Source: Pseudomonadota bacterium
Lineage (GTDB): Bacteria; Pseudomonadota; Gammaproteobacteria; Burkholderiales; Rhodocyclaceae
Assembly: GCA_018241665.1 (NCBI GenBank)
Contig: JAFEDK010000013.1
Span: 1 to 64,000, forward strand
Direction: 5' to 3'
Length of the DNA stretch: 64,000 bases
The notes beneath the pieces were generated by a model, which saw nothing but the letters and a program-made list of their open reading frames with translations, was not told where the DNA came from and made no database searches. The first letter of the stretch is position 1, and each line of letters opens with the position of its first letter. This document shows positions 17,959 to 26,442 of the stretch, piece after piece. The position numbers and the translations under genes are program-made.

Positions 17959-18699
17959 ATGGATAGCATCAGTCTTATCGGGATCACCCTTGCCCTGGCG
18001 GCAATTCTCATTGGCCAGGTGCTGGAGGGCGGGCATGTGGGTTCGCTGATCCAGCCCACGGCCTTCATGATCGTCATCGGCGGCACTCTCGGTGCCGTCA
18101 TGTTGCAGAGTTCCCTGCAGGTCTTCCGGACCGGGGTGCGGATGATCCGCTGGGTCTTCGTGCCGCCGGCGCTCAACCATGCCGAGCTGATCGCCCAGAT
18201 CGTCGAGTGGAGTCACGTGGCCCGCAAGGAAGGATTGTTGTCCCTGGAGGCGCAGATCCCCGCATTGGACGATCCCTTCATCCAGAAGGGCCTGCAGCTG
18301 CTGGTCGATGGGGTCGAGCCCGAGCGCCTGCGCGAGGTGCTCGAGGTGGATATCGATACCTGGGAGGCCCAGATGAAGCAGGGGGCCAAGGTCTGGGAGG
18401 CGGCCGGCGGCTACGCGCCGACGATCGGCATCCTGGGGGCGGTGATGGGCCTGATCCACGTGATGGAGAACCTGTCAGATCCGTCCCGCCTCGGTTCGGG
18501 GATCGCGGTCGCCTTTGTGGCGACGATCTACGGGGTCGGCTCGGCCAACCTGATCTTCCTGCCGGTCTCGAAGAAGCTGATGGCCGTCATCGGTACGCTG
18601 GTCTCCATGCGCGAGATGCTGCTCGACGGACTGGTCGGGATCGCCAACGGCGACAACCCGCGCATCATCGAACGTCGTCTGAGCGGGTACGTGGGCTAA
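17959..18699 (+). CDS. motC: MotC-type flagellar stator protein (MotA family)
   Basis: 246-residue inner-membrane protein of the MotA/PomA family, with four hydrophobic segments: two near the N terminus (ISLIGITLALAAILIG; PTAFMIVIGGTLGAVML) and two in the C-terminal half (GGYAPTIGILGAVMGLIHVM; GIAVAFVATIYGVGSANLIF). Together with MotD it forms an ion channel that drives rotor torque. Its position directly after fliA and its pairing with a MotD-like gene match the motCD genes of Pseudomonas, so I use that name rather than motA. Ion specificity cannot be told from what I see. Confidence 0.9.
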   Translation: MDSISLIGITLALAAILIGQVLEGGHVGSLIQPTAFMIVIGGTLGAVMLQSSLQVFRTGVRMIRWVFVPPALNHAELIAQIVEWSHVARKEGLLSLEAQIPALDDPFIQKGLQLLVDGVEPERLREVLEVDIDTWEAQMKQGAKVWEAAGGYAPTIGILGAVMGLIHVMENLSDPSRLGSGIAVAFVATIYGVGSANLIFLPVSKKLMAVIGTLVSMREMLLDGLVGIANGDNPRIIERRLSGYVG

Positions 18700-18703
18700 G
18701 GGC

Positions 18704-19588
18704 ATGGCGCGGCGGCGTGGGAAGAGGGAAGACGAGCACGAGAGCCACGAGCGCTGGCTGGTTTCCTACGCCGACTTCATCACCCTGCTGTTCGCCTTTT
18801 TCGTGGTGATGTATTCCCTGTCGTCGCTCAACGAGGGCAAGTATCGGATCATGTCCGATTCGGTGGTGAACGCCTTCCGCAATATCGCCAACAGCGAGAA
18901 TCCGCGCATCGTCTCGAACCCGATCCAGTCGATCCGCCCGAGCACCACGCCACCGCCCAACGCCGCGGGCGAGACCGACGAGGCGCGCCGTTCGAAGGCC
19001 GAGCGGGTACGCAACATGGCGGAGGAGATCCGCAAGGTGCTGGCGCCGCTGGTGGCAGATGGCCAGGTCCGGGTCACCGAAGGTGCCTTCGGCATCACCG
19101 TCGAGATCAACGCCAGCGTCCTCTTTGCGCCGGGCTATGCTCAGCTTGGGCCCGAGGCAGTGCGGGCGCTGCGCGCGGTGGCCCAGGTGCTGGCCGCCGC
19201 GGAGTTTCCGATCACCGTGGAAGGGCATACCGATGTGACGCCGATCGCGACGGCGATGTTTCCGTCCAACTGGGAGTTGTCCGCCGTGCGGGCCTCCAGC
19301 GTGGTCCGGCTGTTCGTCGAAAGCGGTGTGCTGCCGGCCCGCCTGACGGCGGCCGGGTATGGCGATCAACGTCCGGTGGCGGACAACGCGACGCCTGATG
19401 GGCGCGCCCGCAATCGCCGGGTGACCATCCTGATCGAGTCGCGGGTGGCCGAGCCGGAGCCGAACAGGCCGGTCAGGGCCTCGGGGGTGGCGGACTCCAT
19501 CCTGCCGTCGAACGCGGCCCCGCCGCAGGCTGCGGGAGTGCCAGGCGTTGCGGCACCAGGGGCTGTTGCAGGCGAGGGCCGGCGCTGA
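18704..19588 (+). CDS. motD: MotD-type flagellar stator protein (MotB family)
   Basis: 294-residue MotB-family protein starting 4 bases after motC. A single N-terminal membrane segment contains the conserved channel aspartate (WLVSYADFITLLFAFFVVMY). The periplasmic part has an OmpA-like peptidoglycan-binding domain (about 135-250) with VEGHTDVTPI and the NWELSAVRASSVVRLF block, and ends in a Pro/Ala-rich tail. It anchors the stator to the cell wall. Its stop is only 21 bases from the stop of the convergent flgN gene, and the short gap and flanks form an imperfect CGGATCGG/CCGATCCG hairpin. Confidence 0.92.
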   Translation: MARRRGKREDEHESHERWLVSYADFITLLFAFFVVMYSLSSLNEGKYRIMSDSVVNAFRNIANSENPRIVSNPIQSIRPSTTPPPNAAGETDEARRSKAERVRNMAEEIRKVLAPLVADGQVRVTEGAFGITVEINASVLFAPGYAQLGPEAVRALRAVAQVLAAAEFPITVEGHTDVTPIATAMFPSNWELSAVRASSVVRLFVESGVLPARLTAAGYGDQRPVADNATPDGRARNRRVTILIESRVAEPEPNRPVRASGVADSILPSNAAPPQAAGVPGVAAPGAVAGEGRR

Positions 19589-19609
19589 GCGGATCGGGCG
19601 GAGCGGCGA

Positions 19610-20089
19610 TCAGGCCGATCCGAGATGGCGGCCGCCGCCGGTGGGGCGTGACTGGCCGTCCTGGCCGTATATCTGGGGGTGCTCGGCAGCGGAGAGGAGC
19701 GTGGTGAGGGCCTGCTGGTTGTTCTGCAGGCGGTCGCGGATCAACTGGCCATTGACGCGATTGCGCTCCTTCGCCTCGGTGGCCAGGGCGATCACGTCAT
19801 CCCAGCTGGCCAGCGCGTCCGGCAGGCTGCCGAGGGCGAGCCGGATGTTCTCGTTGCTGACCCGGGCGCCAACCCGCGAAAACATCACCGTCCGGTCGTC
19901 GGACAGGCGCTGAAGAGTGCGATAAAGCACAGTTTTTTCTTCGGCCAGGGTGGTCAGGGTGTCGATCTTGCCGGCGATCAGCAAGGCTTCTTCCTGCCGC
20001 AACAGCGCGATGAATTTTTGCAGGCCGTCACGTTCCTCGCCGATCAGCACGGCGAGGCGATGAATGAAGGTCTGATCAACGGTGGCCAT
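19610..20089 (-). CDS. flgN: FlgN, chaperone for hook-associated proteins
   Basis: 159-residue, almost wholly helical protein of the FlgN family, which holds FlgK and FlgL before export. The heptad-like first half (LLRQEEALLIAGKIDTLT, EEKTVLYRTLQRL) and the C-terminal YGQDGQ segment are typical of betaproteobacterial FlgN. Its ATG follows the flgM stop by 6 bases, giving a flgM-flgN pair as in other flagellated Proteobacteria. Its clients FlgK and FlgL are encoded at 29300-32454. Confidence 0.88.
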   Translation of the reverse strand: MATVDQTFIHRLAVLIGEERDGLQKFIALLRQEEALLIAGKIDTLTTLAEEKTVLYRTLQRLSDDRTVMFSRVGARVSNENIRLALGSLPDALASWDDVIALATEAKERNRVNGQLIRDRLQNNQQALTTLLSAAEHPQIYGQDGQSRPTGGGRHLGSA

Positions 20090-20095
20090 GCTCTA

Positions 20096-20410
20096 TCAGG
20101 CTCGCCCGGTCTGGGAGGCCAGCATCTGGCGCACGCTTTCGATCAGCCCGTCGGCAACCTTGCCGGTATCCACCTTGAAGCGCCCTTCGCTCATTGCCTG
20201 CTTGATTTCGTCGACCTTGGCGCTGTCCACGACGGGCGTGCCGGCAATGGTCTCCTCCATCTGCTGCAGTCGCGAAGACAGGGAGGAAATCTCGACCTTG
20301 TCGGTGTCGCTGTTGTTCGCCTGGGTTCGGGTGGTGTCTTTGGTCGCGCGGGTTCGCCCGTCGGTGGACGGCAGGCCACCGGTCGCTTTGACTGAGTTTT
20401 CAATCTTCAC
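20096..20410 (-). CDS. flgM: FlgM, anti-sigma-28 factor
   Basis: 104-residue FlgM, which binds FliA until the hook is finished and FlgM is exported. The N-terminal half is Thr/Arg-rich and probably disordered. The C-terminal half carries the FliA-binding helices, visible as DKVEISSLSSRLQQME and VDEIKQAMSEGRFKVDTGKV. The start is GTG with an AAAGGAC ribosome site. A sigma-28-type site 33 bases upstream would make FlgM expression depend on the sigma factor it inhibits. It follows flgA on the same strand. Confidence 0.93.
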   Translation of the reverse strand: MKIENSVKATGGLPSTDGRTRATKDTTRTQANNSDTDKVEISSLSSRLQQMEETIAGTPVVDSAKVDEIKQAMSEGRFKVDTGKVADGLIESVRQMLASQTGRA

Positions 20411-20442
20411 GGTCTTGTCCTTTCTTCCACAAGTCGTCTCGG

Positions 20443-20469
20443 TCTACGACTCGCCAGGGCAAAACTTTA
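20443..20469 (-). promoter_or_regulatory. Probable sigma-28 promoter of flgM-flgN
   Basis: On the minus strand, TAAA (complement of 20466-20469), followed by GTTT, is separated by 15 bases from GTCGTAGA (complement of 20443-20450). The -35 part matches FliA sites perfectly; the -10 part matches GCCGATAA at four of eight positions. The location between flgA and flgM fits the known sigma-28 control of flgM in other bacteria. Confidence 0.6.
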
Positions 20470-20497
20470 ACCCGCACGAAGGGCATGAGTGCGAATG

Positions 20498-21202
20498 TCA
20501 TGGCGTGATGATCTCGACGAATCCGCCATTGCGGGCAACGCCGCGCACGACCTGCCCGGTGCTCAGCCGGACTTGCGCGCCCTGGCCATCGGAGGCCGTG
20601 CTGAGGGCCGTGCCATCGTTGGCGACCTGGAAGCCGGGGCCGCGCGAAATGACCTTCACCGGCTGTCCCTGGACGACGGCCGGCGGCAGGCGCAGGTTAC
20701 TGGCGGCCAGCGGCTTGCCGGCGGCCAGCGAGATACGGGCGGCATGGCCCACGGCCTGGGATGGGTCGGTCAGCACGTCCGTCGCCTGGGTGCTCAGTTC
20801 GCCGATTTCGCGGCGGAGGTCGTCGGGCCCGACGATCTGGCCAGCTGTCAATGGGGTGGCCGTCACCAGATAGACGCCCCGTACCCGGACTTCGGCAGGA
20901 ACGTAGGCGGACCAGGCGCTCGGTGCGAGGCAGCGCACGCCGACCGTCAGGCGGCCCCACTGGCGGCTGCCTGGGGGCAGAAAGGCTTCCAGTTGGACGC
21001 AGGGGGGCAGCACGTTGTCGGTGGCGAAGTCGCCCACCTGAATGCTGACCTCGCCCGGCAGGCTGCGGCTCTGGATGTTGAGGAAGCGTGCGACTTCGGC
21101 GCGTACCGGGGCCGGATCCTGGCGGGCGCTGGCCGTGGGCGTCGCCATGAGTAGAACCGGCAGGGCCAGCGCGGGGATGAAACGGAGAAGGGCGGACTTC
21201 AT
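20498..21202 (-). CDS. flgA: FlgA, P-ring assembly chaperone
   Basis: 234-residue periplasmic protein needed for assembly of the flagellar P-ring from FlgI. A signal peptide is visible (MKSALLRFIPALALPVLL then ATPTASA). The C-terminal SAF-type domain includes RISLAAGKPLAASNLRLP and GQPVKVISRGPGFQV. The ATG at 21202 was chosen because it gives the signal peptide directly; the frame is open for 40 more codons without any signal. It is transcribed away from flgB and heads flgA-flgM-flgN. Confidence 0.92.
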   Translation of the reverse strand: MKSALLRFIPALALPVLLMATPTASARQDPAPVRAEVARFLNIQSRSLPGEVSIQVGDFATDNVLPPCVQLEAFLPPGSRQWGRLTVGVRCLAPSAWSAYVPAEVRVRGVYLVTATPLTAGQIVGPDDLRREIGELSTQATDVLTDPSQAVGHAARISLAAGKPLAASNLRLPPAVVQGQPVKVISRGPGFQVANDGTALSTASDGQGAQVRLSTGQVVRGVARNGGFVEIITP

Positions 21203-21522
21203 TGGCGGAGGGATTGGACGGATGTCCCCATTCGACCACTTCCGCCGGAAGAGTGCGAGAAATCCGCAGATCTTTTCTGTTGCCGTGGGGCGGCAGGCGT
21301 TAGTTGCCGGTTCTTGCGGCAAAGTTTGCCGTTTCGGCCAGGGGGTGGTGCGTGCCGTTCAAATTGAAGAAGGATTCGCCGCTTGTTTGAGCCATCAAAG
21401 GGGCGTGGTACGGCGTAGAGTGCTTGGCACGGAAGCTGCATTGAAATGCACGAAAACCGCGGTGCCCTGAGTGACAGGCAGTTTATCGGCACCGACGGAA
21501 ACGAACTTTAGGGGTGAATCGA
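21203..21522. other. flgA-flgB divergent intergenic region
   Basis: 320 bases without a gene between the divergent flgA and flgB starts. It holds a sigma-54-type promoter for flgB (21425-21440) and a 15-base near-perfect dyad with 7-bp arms, CGGCAAA/TTTGCCG (21317-21331), that could be an operator. I could not find a convincing promoter for flgA on the minus strand. Confidence 0.7.
21425..21440 (+). promoter_or_regulatory. Sigma-54 promoter of flgB
   Basis: TGGCACGGAAGCTGCA: the GG (-24) and GC (-12) dinucleotides are 10 bases apart, and the site matches the consensus TGGCACG-N4-TTGCA except for one base. The predicted start lies near 21451, about 70 bases before the flgB ATG. It probably drives the flgBCDEF part of the operon under an enhancer-binding activator that is not in the window. 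Confidence 0.85.
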
Positions 21523-21927
21523 ATGGCTGATCGACTGGACAACGCATTGCGCTTTCATCAGACGGCGCTGAACGTGCGGGCTTATCGCCAGCAGGTGATC
21601 GCATCCAATATCGCCAACGCTGATACCCCCAACTACAAGGCCCGCGACATCGATTTCCGGGAGGCGCTGAACGGCGCGCTGGGTGGCAAGCCCACTGGGT
21701 TGCCGCTGGCCACGACCTCCGTCCGTCACCTGGCGGGCAACGGGGAGCAGGGGCTCGATGGCAACCTCAAGTACCGGACGGAAGAGCAGGGCGCCATCGA
21801 TGGCAACACGGTGAGCATGGATGTGGAGCGCAGCGCCTTTGCCGAAAACTCCGTCCAGTACCAGGCCAGCGTGACTTTCATCAATGGCCTGCTGCGCTCG
21901 ATGCAGCAAGCTATCCAGGGTCAGTAA
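21523..21927 (+). CDS. flgB: FlgB, proximal rod protein
   Basis: 134-residue rod subunit. The N-terminal block NALRFHQTALNVRAYRQQVI followed by ASNIANADTPNYKARD is the conserved axial-protein motif, and the C-terminal helix (YQASVTFINGLLRSMQQAI) completes the coiled-coil domain D0. The ATG at 21523 lies 8 bases after AGGGG; an in-frame GTG at 21514 overlaps that ribosome site. It is the first gene of the hook-basal body run flgB to flgL. Confidence 0.95.
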   Translation: MADRLDNALRFHQTALNVRAYRQQVIASNIANADTPNYKARDIDFREALNGALGGKPTGLPLATTSVRHLAGNGEQGLDGNLKYRTEEQGAIDGNTVSMDVERSAFAENSVQYQASVTFINGLLRSMQQAIQGQ

Positions 21928-21938
21928 GGAGAACGCTC

Positions 21939-22343
21939 GTGAGCATGCTCAATGTCTTCCACGTGGCTGGCAGTGCGCTCACCGCACAGTCCCTGCGTCT
22001 CAATACGACGGCCAGCAACCTGGCCAACGCCGACAGCATCACCTCCAGCAACGGCCAGCCGTACAAGGCCAAGCAGGTCGTGTTCGCGGCGACGCCGATG
22101 GCGGGCCCGGGCGCCCAGGGCGTGCGCGTGACCCAGGTCGTGGAGAGCGCCGCGCCGATGCGCATGACCTACGATCCGAAAAGCCCGGCGGCCAATGCGG
22201 AAGGCTATGTGGCGCTCCCCAACGTGAATGTCGTCGAGGAAATGACCAACATGATCTCCGCTTCCCGGGCCTACCAGACCAATGCGGAAGTGATGGGGAC
22301 CGCCAAGTCCCTGATGGAAAAAACATTGACCATCGGTCAGTAA
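21939..22343 (+). CDS. flgC: FlgC, proximal rod protein
   Basis: 134-residue rod subunit with the axial-protein N-terminus (FHVAGSALTAQSLRLNTTAS, then NLANADS) and C-terminus (VNVVEEMTNMISASRAYQTN). The start at 21939 is GTG after TAAGGAG; an ATG two codons later is an alternative. It follows flgB by 11 bases. Confidence 0.95.
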   Translation: MSMLNVFHVAGSALTAQSLRLNTTASNLANADSITSSNGQPYKAKQVVFAATPMAGPGAQGVRVTQVVESAAPMRMTYDPKSPAANAEGYVALPNVNVVEEMTNMISASRAYQTNAEVMGTAKSLMEKTLTIGQ

Positions 22344-22358
22344 GCGTAACGGAGCACG

Positions 22359-23045
22359 ATGATGAGTACCGTCAATTCCACGACCTCGACCACCGCTGCG
22401 GATGTGCTGGCCGGGCTGCAGAAGTCCTCGACGAGCAGCACCAGCAAGACCGACGATGCGCAGACCCGTTTCCTGAAGCTGCTCACCGAACAGCTCAAGA
22501 ACCAGGATCCGCTCAATCCGACCGACAACGCGCAGATGACGTCGCAACTGGCGCAGATCAGCACCGTGAATGGCATCGACAAGCTCAACGCGACGCTGAC
22601 CTCCCTGCTCGATCAGTCCCAGTCGAGCGATGCCCTGCAGGCCGCGGCGCTGGTGGGCAAGGGCGTGATGGTCTCCGGCAACACCCTGTCCCTGTCCAGC
22701 AGCAAGGCCTATGGCGGTTTCGAGGTCTCCAGTGCGGCCGACAAGGTGACGGTCACGATCAAGGATGCCAGCGGGATCGAGGTGCGCAAGATGGAACTCG
22801 GCGCAGTCGACGAGGCGGGCGTCTATAACTTTGCGTGGGATGGCAAGACCAACAGTGGTGCGGTCGCGGCCGACGGGAAGTACACGGTCAGCGTGAGCGC
22901 GACCCGCGGCAATACCGATGTGAAGCCGACTGCGCTGATGCTGACCACGGTGAACAGCGTGCTGCGCTCCAGCGCGGGTAGCGTGTCGCTGGATGTAGGC
23001 TCGGGCGGGACCGTGGGTCTGTCCGACATCAAGCAGATTCTGTAA
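22359..23045 (+). CDS. flgD: FlgD, hook capping protein
   Basis: 228-residue scaffolding protein that caps the growing hook and is lost from the finished flagellum. The conserved N-terminal export and cap region (TRFLKLLTEQLKNQDPLNPT, then DNAQMTSQLAQIS) is followed by the FlgD beta domains, with the hallmark YNFAWDGKTNSG stretch in the C-terminal half. Two adjacent ATG codons (22359 and 22362) could both serve. It is 15 bases after flgC. Confidence 0.95.
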   Translation: MMSTVNSTTSTTAADVLAGLQKSSTSSTSKTDDAQTRFLKLLTEQLKNQDPLNPTDNAQMTSQLAQISTVNGIDKLNATLTSLLDQSQSSDALQAAALVGKGVMVSGNTLSLSSSKAYGGFEVSSAADKVTVTIKDASGIEVRKMELGAVDEAGVYNFAWDGKTNSGAVAADGKYTVSVSATRGNTDVKPTALMLTTVNSVLRSSAGSVSLDVGSGGTVGLSDIKQIL

Positions 23046-23057
23046 GCGGAGACGAAA

Positions 23058-24734
23058 ATGGGATTCCAACAAGGTTTGAGTGGCCTTTCGATTGCGTCCA
23101 AGGCCCTCGATGCGATCAGCAACAACGTGTCCAACTCCGGGACCGTCGGCTACAAGCAGGCCGTTGCCCAGTTCTCCGACGTGTTCGCGGCCTCCCTGGC
23201 CAGTGGCGCGACCCAGGTTGGTATCGGCGCTCAGGTCGCCAAGGTGGCCCAGCAGTTCGGGCAAGGCAATATCACGACCAGTACCAATGGCCTCGATCTG
23301 GCGATCAACGGCCAGGGCTTCTTCCGGATGAGCAACGACGGTGCGATCACCTATAGCCGGAATGGTCAGTTCCAGACCGACAAGAACGGTTACATCGTGA
23401 ATTCCCAGGGCTTGCGCCTGACCGGCAAGGTGGCGGACGCGAACGGCGTGCTGACCGGCGCGACCGGCGACCTCAAGCTCAATCTCAGCGACGCCAAGCC
23501 TCAGGCGACCAGCAGCGCTGGCTACAACGTGAACCTCGACTCCCGTTCAGCTACGCCGACCTCCCTCACGGCGGCATCGGGGAAGAGCGCGGCCATCGCC
23601 TCGTTGGCCGGTGCGGCGCCTACCTTCACGCTGGCTGCAACCGATAAGCTGACTTTCCAGCTCGACGGCGAAACCGGCTCGACGGTGGTGACCATGCCGG
23701 CCGGGACCTATACCGACGTTGGCTCTCTCGCTGCGGCGATCCAGACGGCCATCGACCAGAGTGCGCTCAAGGGGCGCATCAAGGTAGCGGGCGATAGTAC
23801 CCCGGCCCTCACTTTCACGTCGGCCCGCACCGGTCGCCTGTCCGGCATCACCGTCACCGGCACGCCGGCCACGCTGCTGCCCACGACGACCACGCAGGGC
23901 AGCAATGCCAACTTCAGCATCAACGACCCGTCGAGCTACACCAGCTCCACGTCCCAGACTGTTTACGACTCCCTTGGCAATCCGCACACCCAGTCCCTGT
24001 ACTTCGTGAAGACCGCCCAGGCCAATACCTGGGACGTGTACAGCAGCCTGGACGGCCTGCCGCCGCAGATCAACGCGGATGCCAAGGCACTGGATCCGAC
24101 CACGACCGAAAACCGTTGGATGTCGGTGACCTTCGATAGCAACGGCGTCTTCCAGAGCACGAGCCTGTACAAGCCGGCAACGCTGGCCGAACTGCCGCCC
24201 AACCCGGGGGCGACCTGGCAGACCGGTTACGTGCAGAGTCCGAGTTCCAAGATCCAGGTCGCCTACGACATCACTACCGGTGCCACGACCCAGCTGTCCT
24301 TCGACGTCGATCTGAACGGCACGACCCAGTTCGGCAACAGCTACGGCATCAACCAGCTGACCCAGGACGGTTTCACCACCGGCAAGCTGTCCGGTCTGAG
24401 CGTCAGCGCCGACGGTACCGTGCTGGGCAACTTCAGCAACGGCCAGTCGCGGGTCATGGGGCAGGTGTTCCTGGTCAGCTTCCAGAACCCCAACGGCCTC
24501 AAGTCCGTCGGCGGCAACCAGTGGGTGTCCACCAACGACTCCGGCCCGGAGCAGCCCAATGCCCCGGGTACCGGCGTGCTGGGCGTGATCCAGTCCGGCG
24601 CCCTGGAAGACTCCAACGTGGACCTCACCGCCGAACTGGTCAACATGATCACTCAGCAGCGTGCCTATCAGGCCAACGCCCAGTCCATCAAGACCCAGGA
24701 CCAGGTCTTGCAGACCCTGGTCAACCTGCGTTGA
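23058..24734 (+). CDS. flgE: FlgE, hook protein
   Basis: 558-residue hook subunit, longer than the enterobacterial protein (about 400 residues) because of a larger middle domain (about 150-310) rich in Thr, Ser and Ala. The N-terminal axial motif (FQQGLSGLSIASKALDAISN) and the C-terminal block (VDLTAELVNMITQQRAYQAN) are intact. Hook length control and capping partners are FlgD (upstream) and FliK (not in the window). Confidence 0.95.
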   Translation: MGFQQGLSGLSIASKALDAISNNVSNSGTVGYKQAVAQFSDVFAASLASGATQVGIGAQVAKVAQQFGQGNITTSTNGLDLAINGQGFFRMSNDGAITYSRNGQFQTDKNGYIVNSQGLRLTGKVADANGVLTGATGDLKLNLSDAKPQATSSAGYNVNLDSRSATPTSLTAASGKSAAIASLAGAAPTFTLAATDKLTFQLDGETGSTVVTMPAGTYTDVGSLAAAIQTAIDQSALKGRIKVAGDSTPALTFTSARTGRLSGITVTGTPATLLPTTTTQGSNANFSINDPSSYTSSTSQTVYDSLGNPHTQSLYFVKTAQANTWDVYSSLDGLPPQINADAKALDPTTTENRWMSVTFDSNGVFQSTSLYKPATLAELPPNPGATWQTGYVQSPSSKIQVAYDITTGATTQLSFDVDLNGTTQFGNSYGINQLTQDGFTTGKLSGLSVSADGTVLGNFSNGQSRVMGQVFLVSFQNPNGLKSVGGNQWVSTNDSGPEQPNAPGTGVLGVIQSGALEDSNVDLTAELVNMITQQRAYQANAQSIKTQDQVLQTLVNLR

Positions 24735-24754
24735 TGAGCTGACCGGGACACGCC

Positions 24755-25495
24755 ATGGACCGTCTGATCTACACCGCCATGACCGGCGCCTCCTCCACGA
24801 TGGGGCAGGAGGCGTCCGTTTCCCACAATCTGGCCAACGCCACCAGCACCGGTTTCAAGGCAGAGTTGCACCGCCTGCGCGCGGTACCGGTGCAGAACGC
24901 GCAACTGCCAACCCGGGCCTTCGTGGTGGACGCCAGCGTATCGGACGACCTTTCCGCAGGAACCCTGCAGAGCACCGGGCGCGGGCTGGACATGGCGGTC
25001 CAGGGCAAGGGCTGGTTTGCCGTGCAGTTGCCGGACGGCAGCGAAGCCTATACCCGCAACGGCAGCTTCGAAGTCAGCCCCAACGGCATACTGCAGACCC
25101 GCAACGGATTGCCGGTCCTTGGCAATGGGGGACCGATCACCATTCCGCCGGACGTGGAGGTGCAGCTGGGCGCGGACGGCACGCTGTCCACCGTGCAGCG
25201 CTCGGGTTCGCGCAACAACACCAGCGCGGTGGACCAGCTGAAGCTCGTCAATCCGCCCGAGCAGGATCTGCAGCGCGGCGCCGACGGCCTGTTCCGCCTG
25301 GCAAATGGTGCCCAGGCACCGGCAGATCCTGCCGTCAAGGTTGCCGCCGGCTACCTGGAAGGCAGTAACGTGAATGTCGTCGAGCAGATGGTCTCGATGA
25401 TTTCCCTGTCCCGCCAGTACGAAATGCAGACCAAGATGCTGAGTACCGCCCAGGAAATGGACCGCTCCGCCACCCAGCTCCTGGCGAAGAGCTGA
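24755..25495 (+). CDS. flgF: FlgF, proximal rod protein
   Basis: 246-residue rod protein with N-terminal MDRLIYTAMTGASSTMGQEA, an internal FlgE/F/G-type beta domain (AVQGKGWFAVQLPDGSEAYT) and the C-terminal helix VNVVEQMVSMISLSRQYEMQ. It starts 20 bases after flgE. A 138-base gap separates it from flgG; that gap carries a promoter-like site and a hairpin. Confidence 0.94.
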   Translation: MDRLIYTAMTGASSTMGQEASVSHNLANATSTGFKAELHRLRAVPVQNAQLPTRAFVVDASVSDDLSAGTLQSTGRGLDMAVQGKGWFAVQLPDGSEAYTRNGSFEVSPNGILQTRNGLPVLGNGGPITIPPDVEVQLGADGTLSTVQRSGSRNNTSAVDQLKLVNPPEQDLQRGADGLFRLANGAQAPADPAVKVAAGYLEGSNVNVVEQMVSMISLSRQYEMQTKMLSTAQEMDRSATQLLAKS

Positions 25496-25547
25496 GCGGT
25501 ACCGCGCGGGGCGGAATAGGCGGGGCTTTCCCTGTCTGCTCCGGAGC

Positions 25548-25563
25548 TGGAACACCTCTTGCT
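25548..25563 (+). promoter_or_regulatory. Probable sigma-54 promoter of flgG
   Basis: TGGAACACCTCTTGCT has GG and GC exactly 10 bases apart and the TTGC half-site intact; only the base after TGG departs from TGGCAC. The predicted transcript would start near 25574, 60 bases before the flgG ATG, and would support separate expression of flgG to flgJ. Confidence 0.65.
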
Positions 25564-25581
25564 CAGTCTAGTATCGAATCC

Positions 25582-25610
25582 ACTGCGGCGGTCGATCCTG
25601 CCGCCGCAGT
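25582..25610 (+). other. Stem-loop in the flgG leader
   Basis: A perfect 10-bp stem (ACTGCGGCGG / CCGCCGCAGT) encloses a 9-base loop, with no T-run after it, so it is unlikely to be a terminator. It lies between the sigma-54-type site and the flgG ribosome site (CCAGGAG). It would form close to the 5' end of the predicted mRNA. Confidence 0.7.
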
Positions 25611-25633
25611 AACCAGATACCCAGGAGCCCGCC

Positions 25634-26419
25634 ATGCTCATCCGTTCCCTCTCGACGGCCGCCACCGGCCTCGAGGCCCAGCAGACCCAGCTGGACGTCA
25701 TCGCCAACAACCTCGCCAACGTCTCGACCAACGGCTTCAAGCGTTCGCGGGCGGTCTTCGAGGATCTGCTGTACCAGAACCTGCGTCAGCCGGGAGCCCA
25801 GTCCACCCAGCAGACGACGATTCCGTCGGGCTTGCAGCTTGGCGTCGGGGTACGGCCGATCGCCACCGAGCGCAACCACACCCAGGGAACGCTGACCCTG
25901 ACCGGCAACGCGCTGGACGTGGCGATCAACGGCGAGGGCTTCTTCCAGATCCTGCTGCCTGACGGCACCACGGCTTACACCCGGGATGGTGCCTTCCAGA
26001 AGGACGCCAACGGGCAGGTCGTAACCTCCAGCGGCTACCCGCTGCAGCCCGCCATCACGATCCCCTCGAATGCCCTGTCCCTGACCATCGGCAAGGATGG
26101 CGTGGTGTCGGTGACGTTGCCCAACCAGACGGCGCCGTCCCAGATCGGCAACATCCAGGTCGCCAGCTTCGTCAATCCCGGCGGCCTGCAGAGCGTCGGC
26201 GAAAACCTGTTCCTGGAAACCGCCGCCAGCGGCACGCCCAATCCGAACACGCCGGGCACCAACGGCGTCGGCGTGCTCAACCAGACCTACGTGGAATCTT
26301 CCAACGTGAACGTCGCCGAGGAACTGGTGCTGATGATCCAGACCCAGCGCGCCTACGAGCTCAATTCGAAGGCAATCTCCACGTCCGACGCGATGCTCGG
26401 CAAGCTGACCTCCCTGTAA
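25634..26419 (+). CDS. flgG: FlgG, distal rod protein
   Basis: 261-residue distal rod subunit. The N-terminus ([20 protein letters not shown], then [18 protein letters not shown]) and the C-terminus ([20 protein letters not shown]) are the standard axial motifs, and the length equals that of enterobacterial FlgG. The ATG follows CCAGGAG. The gene begins the second half of the flg operon and is followed by the ring genes flgH and flgI. Confidence 0.96.
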   Translation: MLIRSLSTAATGLEAQQTQLDVIANNLANVSTNGFKRSRAVFEDLLYQNLRQPGAQSTQQTTIPSGLQLGVGVRPIATERNHTQGTLTLTGNALDVAINGEGFFQILLPDGTTAYTRDGAFQKDANGQVVTSSGYPLQPAITIPSNALSLTIGKDGVVSVTLPNQTAPSQIGNIQVASFVNPGGLQSVGENLFLETAASGTPNPNTPGTNGVGVLNQTYVESSNVNVAEELVLMIQTQRAYELNSKAISTSDAMLGKLTSL

Positions 26420-26442
26420 GTCCTGAGCCGCGGAGATTGATC

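Noticed and set aside
21370-21395. A TGGCTC...GC arrangement on the minus strand as a sigma-54 promoter for flgA
   Set aside because: The GG and GC are 9, not 10, bases apart, a spacing that sigma-54 does not tolerate.
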